Below the pieces are notes generated by a model. That model was not told where the DNA came from, made no database searches, and saw only the letters and a program-made list of their open reading frames with translations. 38,449 nt of DNA from Actinomycetaceae bacterium. Its GTDB lineage: Bacteria > Actinomycetota > Actinomycetes > Actinomycetales > Actinomycetaceae. The position numbers were made by a program, and so were the translations under genes. The stretch is from NCBI GenBank assembly GCA_030527545.1, contig JAUNAP010000008.1, positions 56,033 to 94,481 of the forward strand, written 5' to 3'. Of the stretch, positions 26,222 to 34,683 are shown one piece after another (position 1 is the stretch's first letter; each line of letters begins with the position of its first letter).

Positions 26222-27452
26222 GGAACCACTCGCGATCGGGCCGATCACCCTGGGCGTCGCACAGGTACTCGCCCCCATGGCCGACGTGACGAACGCACCC
26301 TTTCGATCGCTGTGCCGAGACGCCGCACTGAGGGCCGTTGCCGAACGTGGCGGTGAGGTGACCAGCACGGCTCGACACGCCGCGGGTGGGCTTTTTGTGT
26401 GCGAGATGATCACCGCGAGGGCACTCGTTGACGAGCGTCCCTCGACGTGGCGCCTCGTCGCCGCGGATCCGGGCGAAACCCCACGATCGGTGCAGCTGCA
26501 CGGCGTCGACCCACACACGATGGGCCTGGCCGCGAGGAAGCTCGTATCTCGCGGCCTCGCCCACCACATCGACATCAACTTCGGCTGTCCGGTCCCCAAG
26601 ATCACCCGCAAGGGCGGGGGGTCGGCGCTGCCGTGGAAAACGAGCCGCTACGTCGACATTATTCGCCATACCATCGCTGGCGCGCGGGCCGGCTCAAACG
26701 ACGCCGGACTCGACTTTGTTGCTCCCGTGACGGTCAAAATCCGCTCGGGTATCGACGATGATCACCGGATCTTTCGCGATGCGGCGCTCGCAGCACAAGA
26801 CGCCGGTGTCGCCGCGGTTTGCCTGCACGCGAGAACGACGGCGGAGTATTACTCCGGAAGCGCACACTGGGACGACATAGCCAGCCTCGTCGATGTGCTC
26901 GACGTGCCGGTACTGGGCAATGGCGATATCGGTAGTGGTGAGGACGCGCACGACATGATGGCCCACACCGGGTGTGCGGCTGTAGAGGTCGGACGTGGAG
27001 CGCAGGGCCGCCCGTGGATCTTCTACGACATCGCGCATGCCCTGGCGGGGGATCCGCGCCGGTGGGAGCCGACATCGGGGCAGGTGTGCGACCTCGTCCG
27101 CGAGCACGCGTCACGCCTGGTTTCTTGGGGCGGGGACGAGGAACACGCGCTTCGCGACATGCGCAAGCACATGGGCTGGTACCTGCGTGGTTTTCCCGTG
27201 GGCGGTGAGATCAAGCGGGGCCTGTCACGGGTGTCGAGCCTGGCCGAGTTGGACGAGCTACTCGAGGCGATCGATCCCGAGATCGCCTACCCGGTTGCGG
27301 CGAAAGGCCTGCACGGGCGCAAGGGTCGCACGCGTCCGCCCAAGCTTCCCCACGGCTGGTTGGCCACCCGCGATCTCGACGAGGCTGCTCACGCGGTCCT
27401 CGACCGGGCGGCCCTGGAGCACGATTTGTCCTATGAGTCTCGCGTCAACTAG
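26205..27452 (+). CDS. dusB: tRNA-dihydrouridine synthase
   Basis: An FMN-dependent enzyme that reduces uridine to dihydrouridine in tRNA D-loops. The 415 residues have the TIM-barrel start LAPMADVTNAPFR, the catalytic Cys in NFGCPVPK followed by GGGSAL, VKIRSG, LHARTT and the FMN-phosphate motif GNGDIGSGEDA then GRGAQGRPW. The C-terminal helical domain has RKHMGWYLRGFP. It is closest to the DusB/nifR3 type; the extra C-terminal tail is common in actinobacteria. GGGAGG at 26190-26195 precedes the ATG. Confidence 0.94.
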   Translation: MPRAAEEPLAIGPITLGVAQVLAPMADVTNAPFRSLCRDAALRAVAERGGEVTSTARHAAGGLFVCEMITARALVDERPSTWRLVAADPGETPRSVQLHGVDPHTMGLAARKLVSRGLAHHIDINFGCPVPKITRKGGGSALPWKTSRYVDIIRHTIAGARAGSNDAGLDFVAPVTVKIRSGIDDDHRIFRDAALAAQDAGVAAVCLHARTTAEYYSGSAHWDDIASLVDVLDVPVLGNGDIGSGEDAHDMMAHTGCAAVEVGRGAQGRPWIFYDIAHALAGDPRRWEPTSGQVCDLVREHASRLVSWGGDEEHALRDMRKHMGWYLRGFPVGGEIKRGLSRVSSLAELDELLEAIDPEIAYPVAAKGLHGRKGRTRPPKLPHGWLATRDLDEAAHAVLDRAALEHDLSYESRVN

Positions 27453-27474
27453 CCGCGCGGGTGCTGCCTCTGGC

Positions 27475-27480
27475 TAGGCT
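27475..27480 (+). promoter_or_regulatory. -10 box for leaderless dgt mRNA
   Basis: TAGGCT, preceded by TGGC, lies 6 bases before the ATG at 27487. No ribosome site is present, so transcription probably begins at the start codon. Confidence 0.5.
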
Positions 27481-27486
27481 TGGTCT

Positions 27487-28758
27487 ATGACCGCGATTCC
27501 TGCAAGCGCAACTTATTCGGCCTCCGAGCGCGAACGCTACGTCGACGAAGACCGCAAGTCGGCGGCTCGCACGGACTTCGAGCGCGACCGCGCCAGAATC
27601 ATGTATTCCTCGGCGATGCGCAGGCTGGGCGGCAAGACGCAGGTGCTGGGGCCGACGAGCGACGACTTTGTTCGTACGCGTCTCACCCACTCCATCGAGG
27701 TATCTCAGGTGGGACGGGCTCTTGGACGCGAGCTCGGCTGCGATCCCGACGCCGTCGATGCGGCCTGTCTCGCCCACGATCTCGGTCACCCTCCTTTCGG
27801 GCACAATGGCGAGCGGGCCCTTGACCAGGAGGCCGGCGAGTGCGGTGGATTCGAGGGTAATGCCCAAACCTTCCGGCTTCTCACCCGTTTGGAGCCGAAA
27901 AAGCTCGATGGGGCGGGAAGGCCGGTCGGCCTCAACCTGACGAGGACGAGCCTGGACGCGACTTGTAAGTATCCGTGGGTGCGCGGGGCAGGCCCGGATG
28001 CGCAGACCTCGACGCGCAAGTACTCGGTCTACCCCGACGATGAGAGGATCTTCTCGTGGGTGCGCGCTCACGCGCCCGAGGGCGCGCGAAGCCTCGAGGC
28101 TCAGATCATGGACATCTCCGACGACATCGCCTACTGTGTCCACGACGTCGAGGACGCGATCCAAACCCACAAGCTTGACCCCGCCCAGATGCGGCTCGAT
28201 TCCACGCGCGAGCAGGTGTGGGAAACAACCGTGGACTGGTACGGAGACGCCTTCGGTGCCGATGAGCTCGACGCCGCGATCGACCGGCTCGTGCGTTCGG
28301 GTTTCCTGTTGAGCTCCTTCGGAGCCACCTATGCGGATCTGGCCGCGCTCAAGGACATGACATCGCGGATCATCGGGCGTTTGTGCGACGCCGTCGTCGA
28401 GGCGACGCGCGCCCGCTACGGGGATGGGCCCTTCCATCGTTACGATTGCGACCTCCAGTTACCGCGCGAAACCCTCGCCGAGATTCGCGCACTCAAGGGC
28501 ATCGCCGTCCACTACGTTATGGCCCCGCGGGAGACGGAGCCGATGTACCTGCGCCAGCGCACCGTGATCTTCGATCTTCTCGACGCGCTATGGGAAAGCC
28601 GCGGTGAGCACCTCCAGGCTCCCTACCTCGAGCAGTGGCGGGAAGCCGCAGACGACGCGGGTCGCAAACGCGCCATCATTGACCAGATCGCATCCTTCAC
28701 CGATGCGGCGGCCCACATGTGGCACGCTCGCCTGTGCGGGATGTTCTCCCAGCCGTGA
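27487..28758 (+). CDS. dgt: dGTP triphosphohydrolase-like HD protein
   Basis: A 423-residue HD-domain phosphohydrolase that removes triphosphate from deoxynucleotides, probably influencing dNTP pools. The metal site is His68 in RLTHSIEV and His97-Asp98 in LAHDLGHPPFGHNGE; a later Asp lies in MDISDDIAYCVHDVEDA. Length and the C-terminal antiviral-like domain fit the dGTPase family type 2. A TAGGCT box 6 bases upstream and no ribosome site suggest a leaderless message. It precedes dnaG, as in mycobacteria. Confidence 0.93.
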   Translation: MTAIPASATYSASERERYVDEDRKSAARTDFERDRARIMYSSAMRRLGGKTQVLGPTSDDFVRTRLTHSIEVSQVGRALGRELGCDPDAVDAACLAHDLGHPPFGHNGERALDQEAGECGGFEGNAQTFRLLTRLEPKKLDGAGRPVGLNLTRTSLDATCKYPWVRGAGPDAQTSTRKYSVYPDDERIFSWVRAHAPEGARSLEAQIMDISDDIAYCVHDVEDAIQTHKLDPAQMRLDSTREQVWETTVDWYGDAFGADELDAAIDRLVRSGFLLSSFGATYADLAALKDMTSRIIGRLCDAVVEATRARYGDGPFHRYDCDLQLPRETLAEIRALKGIAVHYVMAPRETEPMYLRQRTVIFDLLDALWESRGEHLQAPYLEQWREAADDAGRKRAIIDQIASFTDAAAHMWHARLCGMFSQP

Positions 28759-28773
28759 CCCGAGCCCCGGCCC

Positions 28774-28779
28774 TATGAT
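28774..28779 (+). promoter_or_regulatory. -10 box for dnaG
   Basis: TATGAT lies 6 bases before the ATG at 28786, giving a predicted transcript start at the start codon. GGGA at 28780-28783 is too close to act as a strong ribosome site. Confidence 0.5.
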
Positions 28780-28785
28780 GGGACC

Positions 28786-30708
28786 ATGGCCGGCCTCATC
28801 AAGAACGAAGACATCGCGCGGGTGCGCGAGTCCGCTCGGATCGAGGACATAGTTTCCGAGCACGTCACCCTCAAGCCAGCCGGCGCCGATTCACTGTCGG
28901 GGCTGTGTCCCTTCCACGATGAGAAAACCCCTTCGTTCCACGTGCGCCCCTCGGTTGGTCTTTTCCACTGCTTCGGGTGCGGCGAGGGCGGCGACGTTAT
29001 CACCTTCGTCGAAAAAACACTGCAGCTGACTTTCGTCGAGGCCGTTGAGTATCTCGCGCAGCGCTATGGTATCGAGCTGCACTATGACGAGGCCGAACGC
29101 GGCAAACGACGCGAGCGGATGTCGGCGCGGCAGACGATTGCGCGTGCCAACGACGTGGCCCAGGCATATTTCGCCCAGCAGCTCGGGACGAAGGCGGCCC
29201 AGCCGGCCCGCGACTTTCTCACCACGCGGGGCTTTGGGCCCGAGGTGGCGCGCGACTACGGGCTCGGCTATGCGCCCGCGGGGTGGGATAACCTCCTCAA
29301 CCACCTGCGCAAGCGAGGGTTCACCGAGGACGAGCTGGCAATCACCGGGTTGTTTTCCCCGGGCCGCCGTGGCCCCTACGACCGCTTCCGTAACCGTCTC
29401 ATCTGGCCTATTCGCGACCTTACCGGCGCTGTCATTGGTTTTGGGGCCCGTAAGCTCGACGAGGGGGAGGACGGTCCCAAATACCTCAACACCCCGGAAA
29501 CCGAGCTGTACAAGAAATCGCAGGCTCTGTATGGCATCGACCGTGCACGCAAGGAGATTGCACGCACCCGTCGGGTCGTCATCGTCGAGGGCTACACAGA
29601 CGTCATGGCGGCCCATCTCGCCGGGGTCACGGTGGCCGTGGCGACGTGCGGGACCGCTTTCGGGGCGGAGCATGCGCGGCTCGTCCGCCGGCTGCTTGGC
29701 GATCGCGACGATCCGGCCGCGGGAGTCGTCCTCTCGTCTGGAGCCGCACGGGGTGGCGAGGTCATCTTCACCTTCGACGGCGACGAGGCCGGCAAGGCGG
29801 CCGCGATGAAGGCCTTCAAGGAGGACCAGAGTTTCGCTGCCCAAACCTTCGTCGCCGTCGCCGAGGAGGGACGCGACCCGTGCGAGGTGCGCCTGCATGC
29901 GGGCGACGAGGCCGTACGTCAGCTCATCGCCTCTCGCGTGCCCCTGTTCGAGTTCGTGTTGCGCCGCATCATCGACGAGCATCGACTCGACACGGCTGAG
30001 GGTCGCGTCCAGGCGCTGCGTGCGGCCGTGCCCGTCGTCGCGGGGATCCGCGATCACGCGCTCAGGCGCGAATACGAACGCATGCTCGGCGGATGGCTGG
30101 GGATGCCCGAGGCGGAGGTAGGGCGCGCGATTCGGGCCGGAGTACGGCGAACAGGCGCGTCTGCGGCGCGATCGGCCGGACCCGCCCGCGAGGATGCCAT
30201 CACCCGAATGGAGCGTCAGTGCCTGGAAGCCGTCATCCAGCGGCCCCACGACATCGAGGGCATGGGTTTCGATGACCTCGACGGGTCTGCCTTCGTCACT
30301 CCGGTCTACCGGGCAGTCCACGACGCCGTGCGCGCCAGCGGTGGCATCAGGCGCTACGGCGAACTACGGGCCTTCGCCGAGTCCAGGATAGGAATCGGAC
30401 GAGCGTCAGCTCAGGCGGCCCAGCGCCGTTGGCTTGAAGAGATATCCGCGGCTGGGCAGGGGCTGGTCGACCAGCCCCTCCATGCGCTCGCGGTTGCCGT
30501 GCTGCCCCAGGATCGTCCCGAGAAGATTCCCGACTATGCGCGCGACATGGTTCGCGCCGTTATGCGCTTGAGCCTCACACGGCGTGAGGGCGACCTCAAA
30601 GGCCAGCTCGGCAGGCTTCGCCCCGGCAGCGAAGAATTCAATGCGATCTTTCGCGAGCTCGCCACCCTCGAGGCGCGAAAACGGGGCCTCATCACCACCG
30701 ACACGTAA
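28786..30708 (+). CDS. dnaG: DNA primase
   Basis: Synthesises RNA primers for replication. The 640 residues have the N-terminal CHC2 zinc finger (Cys41, His44, Cys62, Cys65), the RNA-polymerase core with GFGARKL and PKYLNTPET, the TOPRIM domain with VIVEGYTDVMA and the metal-binding FDGDEAG, and a C-terminal region that binds the replicative helicase. In the TOPRIM domain the segment between TCGTAFG and FTFDGD is about 35 residues, longer than in most DnaG. The ATG at 28786 has a -10 box 6 bases upstream. Confidence 0.96.
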   Translation: MAGLIKNEDIARVRESARIEDIVSEHVTLKPAGADSLSGLCPFHDEKTPSFHVRPSVGLFHCFGCGEGGDVITFVEKTLQLTFVEAVEYLAQRYGIELHYDEAERGKRRERMSARQTIARANDVAQAYFAQQLGTKAAQPARDFLTTRGFGPEVARDYGLGYAPAGWDNLLNHLRKRGFTEDELAITGLFSPGRRGPYDRFRNRLIWPIRDLTGAVIGFGARKLDEGEDGPKYLNTPETELYKKSQALYGIDRARKEIARTRRVVIVEGYTDVMAAHLAGVTVAVATCGTAFGAEHARLVRRLLGDRDDPAAGVVLSSGAARGGEVIFTFDGDEAGKAAAMKAFKEDQSFAAQTFVAVAEEGRDPCEVRLHAGDEAVRQLIASRVPLFEFVLRRIIDEHRLDTAEGRVQALRAAVPVVAGIRDHALRREYERMLGGWLGMPEAEVGRAIRAGVRRTGASAARSAGPAREDAITRMERQCLEAVIQRPHDIEGMGFDDLDGSAFVTPVYRAVHDAVRASGGIRRYGELRAFAESRIGIGRASAQAAQRRWLEEISAAGQGLVDQPLHALAVAVLPQDRPEKIPDYARDMVRAVMRLSLTRREGDLKGQLGRLRPGSEEFNAIFRELATLEARKRGLITTDT

Positions 30709-30748
30709 GTGCTCGTTTTCCTAGGAACTTCCCAGGAGAGAGGGAGCC

Positions 30749-30850
30749 GTGTTCAAGAATGCTGTCTTAGAGTGGAGTCATCACAACGACGGAAGCGATG
30801 AGCTTCATGACTTCGAGGGGAGACCAAATAGGGACAACGCCTTCTTTTGA
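30749..30850 (+). CDS. Possible 33-residue ORF after dnaG
   Basis: A GTG-started frame preceded by AGGAG (30734-30738) and GGGAG (30742-30746), ending eight bases before a perfect 18-base hairpin. The predicted peptide is polar, His/Asp/Asn-rich and ends RDNAFF. It uses codons rare in the neighbours (TTA, AGG, AGA), and the stretch is less GC-rich than its surroundings. No family is recognised. The ribosome-site and terminator placement favour a real unit, but a 33-codon frame can arise by chance. Confidence 0.3.
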   Translation: MFKNAVLEWSHHNDGSDELHDFEGRPNRDNAFF

Positions 30851-30858
30851 GATGGGGA

Positions 30859-30898
30859 ATGCAGTGGGGGTCCGCGCCAGCGCGGACCCCCACTGCAT
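30859..30898. terminator. Perfect 18-base hairpin
   Basis: Stem 30859-30876 with 30881-30898 and loop CCAG, without mismatch. No T-tract follows. It separates dnaG (and the possible small ORF) from the tRNA at 30921, and could work in both directions. The arms begin and end with ATGCAG/CTGCAT. Confidence 0.8.
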
Positions 30899-30908
30899 GC
30901 GTTCGTGC

Positions 30909-30914
30909 TAGAGT
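30909..30914 (+). promoter_or_regulatory. -10 box for tRNA gene
   Basis: TAGAGT with TGC just upstream (extended -10). The predicted start is at or next to the first base of the tRNA at 30921. Confidence 0.45.
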
Positions 30915-30920
30915 GGGGCC

Positions 30921-30994
30921 GCCCTCTTAGCTCAGTCGGTTAGAGCAGCGAACTCATAATTCGTCGGTCGTCGGTTCGAGCCCGACAGGGGGCA
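30921..30994 (+). tRNA. tRNA with CAT anticodon (Met elongator or Ile2)
   Basis: A complete 74-base cloverleaf: acceptor GCCCTCT/AGGGGGC, D-arm GCTC/GAGC, anticodon arm GCGAA-CTCATAA-TTCGT with CAT at 30955-30957, and T-arm GTCGG-TTCGAGC-CCGAC. No CCA is encoded. It is not the initiator: bases 1 and 72 pair and the anticodon stem lacks three G-C pairs. The acceptor stem and variable loop resemble bacterial tRNA-Ile2, whose C34 becomes lysidine, so elongator Met and Ile2 are both possible. Confidence 0.95.
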
Positions 30995-31046
30995 CGCACG
31001 GCGCCGATACCGCCATCATCCTGGTAGAGACGCCCGGGCTGCGAGG

Positions 31047-32399
31047 CTAGTACCTGATGGCGTCGATGGGCTTGATGCGTACGGCAATGGTCGCCGGGAT
31101 GATGCCGCACAGGGCCCCCACCGCCGCGGCGATCGACAGCCCGATGAGGGCCGCTGTCATCGGGTAGGGGAGTTCCGTGCTCGTCATCATCAATCGGTCA
31201 AGCAGGCCCGAGCGCACGGTGGCGACCGAGGCGACGATCCCCAAGAAGCCGGCGACCGTTGTGGCCACCACTGATTCGAGGAATACCGAGAAGAAGATGC
31301 GTTTCCCCGAGGCCCCCATGGCGCGCCTGATCCCGATTTCTCGCACGCGTTGTTTGATCGTCACGATCGAGACGGTGAGCAATCCCAGCGCACCGATGAG
31401 GATGACGATCCCGCCGGCGGCGGCAATGGCGAGTGTCCACTTGCGCATCATCGACGCGTCGGCTTGTTGGGAGGCGTCGTCGTAATACGATTCAGCCTGC
31501 CACTTGGGCCCCAGGCGCGCTTTGAGCGAGGCAACGACCGCATCCGAGGCCTCCTGGGCTTTCTCTAGCGGAGCGGTGACCGTGAAATACCTTGTCACCT
31601 CCGGGTCGGAGCTTGCACTCGGCAGCGCAGCAGCCATTGCCTCGTAGGAGGTCCAGGCGTCCATGTCGCGGCTAAAGGGGTTGTCAGCAACCACGCCGAC
31701 GATCGTGAAGGCCGTGCGCGGGTGTTCTTGCATACTGAATTTAGGGAACCCGGCGAGGTCGGGGGTGCCGAGTGCCTCCCAGAGGGCACGTGTGATGACG
31801 GTCGGGTTCATCGCAAGCTGGGCGTCGCCCCTCGTGAGCAGCCTGCCCGCGATGAGGGAGTGAGGGTAGATGTCGAAGTAGCCGGCGTCGACGCCCCGCA
31901 TGGTGGCGTTTGCTTGGCACACGTCGGTCGGGTCGAAGTTCTCGTCGCTGTCGCTGTTGTCACACGTCGGCAAGCCTGGAGCCTGTGGGATCATGGTCTT
32001 CGTCATACTGCGAGTCCACAGGTTCGCCTTCGTTTGGGTGACGACGGCGAGCGAGGCACGCGAGAAATCATCGATTGGCCTGCCTTCGGCGTCGACTTCG
32101 ACGGAGGGGGCGGATGTTGCTTGCTCGGTGGGTTCTTCCACCGAGTACGCAGGATCGGCCTGCGCGTCTCCACCGTCATCGGAGGGAGAAACGAAGACTT
32201 CGATCGTGCCCGGAACACCTTGCATCTGCGCGCTGGCTGCTTGGGAGGACGCGCTCACGAGGCTACCGAGGGCGATGACGGTCGACATGGCCCATACCGC
32301 CGCGGCTACGCCGATGAGCGACAAGATCACGCGCGCTCGGTTGATACGGATTTCCTCCCAGGCCTCGATGATCGCCGAGTAGGCTGTCCACGGGTTCAC
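31047..32399 (-). CDS. MacB-type ABC transporter permease
   Basis: A 450-residue membrane subunit with a helix at about 22-45, a large extracytoplasmic MacB-type domain (about 50-310), and three C-terminal helices with the FtsX core. The RVREIGIRRAMGA motif preceding the second C-terminal helix is diagnostic. It has a complete length for the family. The GTG at 32399 overlaps the ATPase stop as GTGA. With the ATPase and the membrane fusion protein it forms an efflux or stress-sensing transporter. The substrate is not shown by the sequence. Confidence 0.92.
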   Translation of the reverse strand: MNPWTAYSAIIEAWEEIRINRARVILSLIGVAAAVWAMSTVIALGSLVSASSQAASAQMQGVPGTIEVFVSPSDDGGDAQADPAYSVEEPTEQATSAPSVEVDAEGRPIDDFSRASLAVVTQTKANLWTRSMTKTMIPQAPGLPTCDNSDSDENFDPTDVCQANATMRGVDAGYFDIYPHSLIAGRLLTRGDAQLAMNPTVITRALWEALGTPDLAGFPKFSMQEHPRTAFTIVGVVADNPFSRDMDAWTSYEAMAAALPSASSDPEVTRYFTVTAPLEKAQEASDAVVASLKARLGPKWQAESYYDDASQQADASMMRKWTLAIAAAGGIVILIGALGLLTVSIVTIKQRVREIGIRRAMGASGKRIFFSVFLESVVATTVAGFLGIVASVATVRSGLLDRLMMTSTELPYPMTAALIGLSIAAAVGALCGIIPATIAVRIKPIDAIRY

Positions 32400-33109
32400 G
32401 CCGCACCTCCCTTGGTCGTACGCGACAGTTCCGGCACCTGCAAGACGCCGTCGCGAATCTCCAAGACTCTGTCGGCCCGTGAGGCCAGCTCGAGGTCATG
32501 GGTGATGACAATGAGTGCGGCGTTCGTTTGCGCCGCCATTTCCTCCAGCAAAGACATGACCGCCTCGCCGGTGGCCACGTCGAGAGCCCCGGTCGGCTCG
32601 TCGGCAAGGATGACGCGAGGCTCGCGCACGAGGGCACGGGCGATAGCGACGCGCTGCTGCTCACCGCCCGAAAGATAGCCGGGCAGGGAATCGGCACGAT
32701 CGGCCAGACCCACCCGTTCGAGCATGCCGAGGGCGCGTTGGCGACGCAGAAGGAGACCGCGTCCGCGCGTGCCGTAGAGAAGCGGGACTTCGACGTTGTT
32801 GACGGCGCTGCGTTGAGGAAAGAGATTGAACTGTTGGAAGACGAAACCGAAGGTTGACCCTCTCAAGTTTGCGCGCGCGCCCTCCGACAGCTTCGCCACA
32901 TCCCGGCCCTCGAATTCGTAGGTCCCGCCGTCGGGCAGATCAAGCATGCCGATGATGTTGAGCAGCGTCGACTTGCCCGTGCCAGACTGGCCGACGATCG
33001 CGACGTGCTCGCCGGCATCGACCTCAAGATCGATGCCCTTGAGGATGGGAAGGGGGTCGCCGTTTTGGAGAGTCACCGTGCGGGTGACGCCGTCAAGACG
33101 CAGCATCAC
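32396..33109 (-). CDS. MacB-type ABC transporter ATPase
   Basis: The 237-residue ATPase of the export system. Walker A is GQSGTGKST (40-48), signature LSGGEQQRVAIARAL (146-160), Walker B VILADEPTGALD (167-178), and switch VITHD. It belongs to the LolD/MacB group. The GTG at 33109 overlaps the upstream stop; the next codon, an ATG at 33106, is equally possible and better spaced from AGGGG. It is coupled to both neighbours by four-base overlaps. Confidence 0.94.
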   Translation of the reverse strand: MMLRLDGVTRTVTLQNGDPLPILKGIDLEVDAGEHVAIVGQSGTGKSTLLNIIGMLDLPDGGTYEFEGRDVAKLSEGARANLRGSTFGFVFQQFNLFPQRSAVNNVEVPLLYGTRGRGLLLRRQRALGMLERVGLADRADSLPGYLSGGEQQRVAIARALVREPRVILADEPTGALDVATGEAVMSLLEEMAAQTNAALIVITHDLELASRADRVLEIRDGVLQVPELSRTTKGGAA

Positions 33110-34059
33110 GACCCCTGAGGTTCTGGCTCGTCGTCGCTACGCGGGACGAATTCCAAGATCTCTTGACCCTCGTCGAGCCCGGCCTTCACCTCGATCATCT
33201 GGCCATCGCTGATGCCCAGCTCGACCGTGACAGGCTCGGGTTTCTTCTTTCCCTGAGCCGGAAGGTAGACGCGGCCCTCGCGATAGCGCCCCTCGACAGC
33301 GGTGACGGGGATGACGAGGACGTTGTCGGCATTTCCGCCGGGGATCCTCAACTTCGCCGAAATCCCATCGAAGACGCGTTGATCAGCCGGGATGTCGCAG
33401 CGCAACTGCGGGCCGCCGGCGTTCGCCTGGGTGTCCCCGCCGTCCTTAGGAGCAGCCGGGGCGGCGGTGACGGTCTTGAGGTTGACGCAGGCGAAGGGCG
33501 CGGGACCGTCCTTGATCGCCAGCTCCGCTTCGTTCGGTAACGATTGGAGCGAATAGAGCTGATCGGGGGTCACTTGAACCTGAGCGTGGAAAGAGTCGGG
33601 GCTCACCTGCCCAATAGCATCGCCGATGGCGACGTCTTGACCGACGATCACATCGAGGCTGAGGGTCCCCGCGGCAGGGGCGGCGACGTTGACCCATGTC
33701 ACTTTGGGAGGGGTCTCCCCGTCGGCAGACTCCTGCGTCTGCTTGACCTGGATGATCGGGGCGCCCGCGTTGACCGTGGCCCCGTTGGTCGCCATGAGCT
33801 TGACGACCTGGCCGGCGACCGTCGACTTCACCGGCGACGTCTCGTTGCGCACGACGGTGGCGGGCAGGGACAGCTCGTGGGAGATGCTGCCCTTTTCGAC
33901 CGTCGTCGTGGGGAGGGTGAAATCTCCTTGCGCATTCGGGGTGATGATCTTTTCCTGCGTGGGAAAGAACGCGAATTTGACGAGCGCGATCGCGATGACG
34001 GCCCCGATGATGAGCTTGAGGATACTGAAGATCAGAGTGCGGCGAGGGTGGCGGTCCAT
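33106..34059 (-). CDS. Periplasmic adaptor-like (HlyD/MacA) protein
   Basis: A 317-residue membrane-anchored protein with one helix at about 10-28 and an extracytoplasmic part with lipoyl/barrel-sandwich features: VKSTVAGQVVKLMATNGATVNAGAPIIQV and the matching APAAGTLSLDVIVGQDVAIGD. A C-terminal beta domain contains VPVTAVEGRYREGRVYLP-like sequence, typical of RND/MacA adaptors. I chose the ATG at 34059, preceded by GAGAGGG, rather than the longer frame from 34155. In a bacterium with no outer membrane it may gate the ABC pair or capture substrate at the wall. It is first in the three-gene operon. Confidence 0.88.
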   Translation of the reverse strand: MDRHPRRTLIFSILKLIIGAVIAIALVKFAFFPTQEKIITPNAQGDFTLPTTTVEKGSISHELSLPATVVRNETSPVKSTVAGQVVKLMATNGATVNAGAPIIQVKQTQESADGETPPKVTWVNVAAPAAGTLSLDVIVGQDVAIGDAIGQVSPDSFHAQVQVTPDQLYSLQSLPNEAELAIKDGPAPFACVNLKTVTAAPAAPKDGGDTQANAGGPQLRCDIPADQRVFDGISAKLRIPGGNADNVLVIPVTAVEGRYREGRVYLPAQGKKKPEPVTVELGISDGQMIEVKAGLDEGQEILEFVPRSDDEPEPQGS

Positions 34060-34140
34060 GATGCCCTCTCGGTTAGGCGTAACACAGTTGAGACCAACGT
34101 TAAGCCATGACGCCCCCGCGATATCACGCGACCGCGCCTC

Positions 34141-34156
34141 GTTACAAAATTGCAAC
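34141..34156. promoter_or_regulatory. AT-rich palindrome before the export operon
   Basis: GTTACAAAATTGCAAC is a 16-base imperfect palindrome (one mismatched pair) between marR and the adaptor gene, three bases after the marR stop. It resembles the short palindromes bound by MarR proteins, and the MarR gene is next door. Assignment is inference. Confidence 0.4.
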
Positions 34157-34158
34157 CT

Positions 34159-34668
34159 TTAGCTGTCGAGCGGGACGAGGATCGCGCGCAGCAGCCTCGA
34201 GATCTGGCAGGCATCGTCGTCGCTGACGGGAGCCAGAAGCTCGCGTTCGACGGCGAGGAGCCGCTCGAGCGCGCCGTCGACGCGGGCGATCCCGTCGGCG
34301 GTCAAGGACACGTAGATGCCGCGGCGGTCACGCGGGGAGGGCGAACGCCGGACGAGACCCTTCGATTCGAGGCGGTCGATGCGATTGGTCATCGTCCCGG
34401 AGGACACGAGCAGTTCCGTCATGAGCTGGCCGGGAGTGAGCTGGAAGGGCTCCCCGGCCCGACGTAGGGACGACAAAACGTCGAACTCCCACGTATCGAG
34501 CCCCTGGGCCATGAATGCCTGCCGACGACGCAGATCGAGCTGGCGGGCGAGGCGTGACACACGGGAGAAGACCTCCATGGGGGAGGTGTCGACATCGGCG
34601 CGCACCTTACGCCACGCCTTCATGATGGCGTCGACCTCGTCGCGGGGTTGCTTGTCGTCAAGAGTCAT
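34159..34668 (-). CDS. MarR family transcriptional regulator
   Basis: A 169-residue winged-helix regulator. The DNA-binding region spans about 60-125: LTPGQLMTELLVSSGTMTNRIDRLESKGLV followed by the wing RRSPSPRDRRGIYVSLT. Start: the ATG at 34668 has a TATCTT -10 box 6 bases upstream and no ribosome site, so it is probably leaderless; a GTG two codons earlier (34674) is also in frame. It lies directly upstream of the MacAB-type operon on the same strand, which suggests it controls that operon. Confidence 0.92.
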   Translation of the reverse strand: MTLDDKQPRDEVDAIMKAWRKVRADVDTSPMEVFSRVSRLARQLDLRRRQAFMAQGLDTWEFDVLSSLRRAGEPFQLTPGQLMTELLVSSGTMTNRIDRLESKGLVRRSPSPRDRRGIYVSLTADGIARVDGALERLLAVERELLAPVSDDDACQISRLLRAILVPLDS

Positions 34669-34674
34669 GAACAC

Positions 34675-34680
34675 AAGATA
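34675..34680 (-). promoter_or_regulatory. -10 box for marR
   Basis: TATCTT on the minus strand, 6 bases before the ATG at 34668. A short palindrome CCCCTAACGGGG (34681-34692) touches its upstream side and could be an operator. Confidence 0.45.
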
Positions 34681-34683
34681 CCC

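Noticed and set aside
28891-30321. 476-codon minus-strand frame opposite dnaG
   Set aside because: DnaG motifs are intact on the plus strand; the antisense frame has no recognisable features.
30921-30994. Initiator tRNA-Met
   Set aside because: The 1:72 bases pair and the anticodon stem lacks the three consecutive G-C pairs typical of the initiator.
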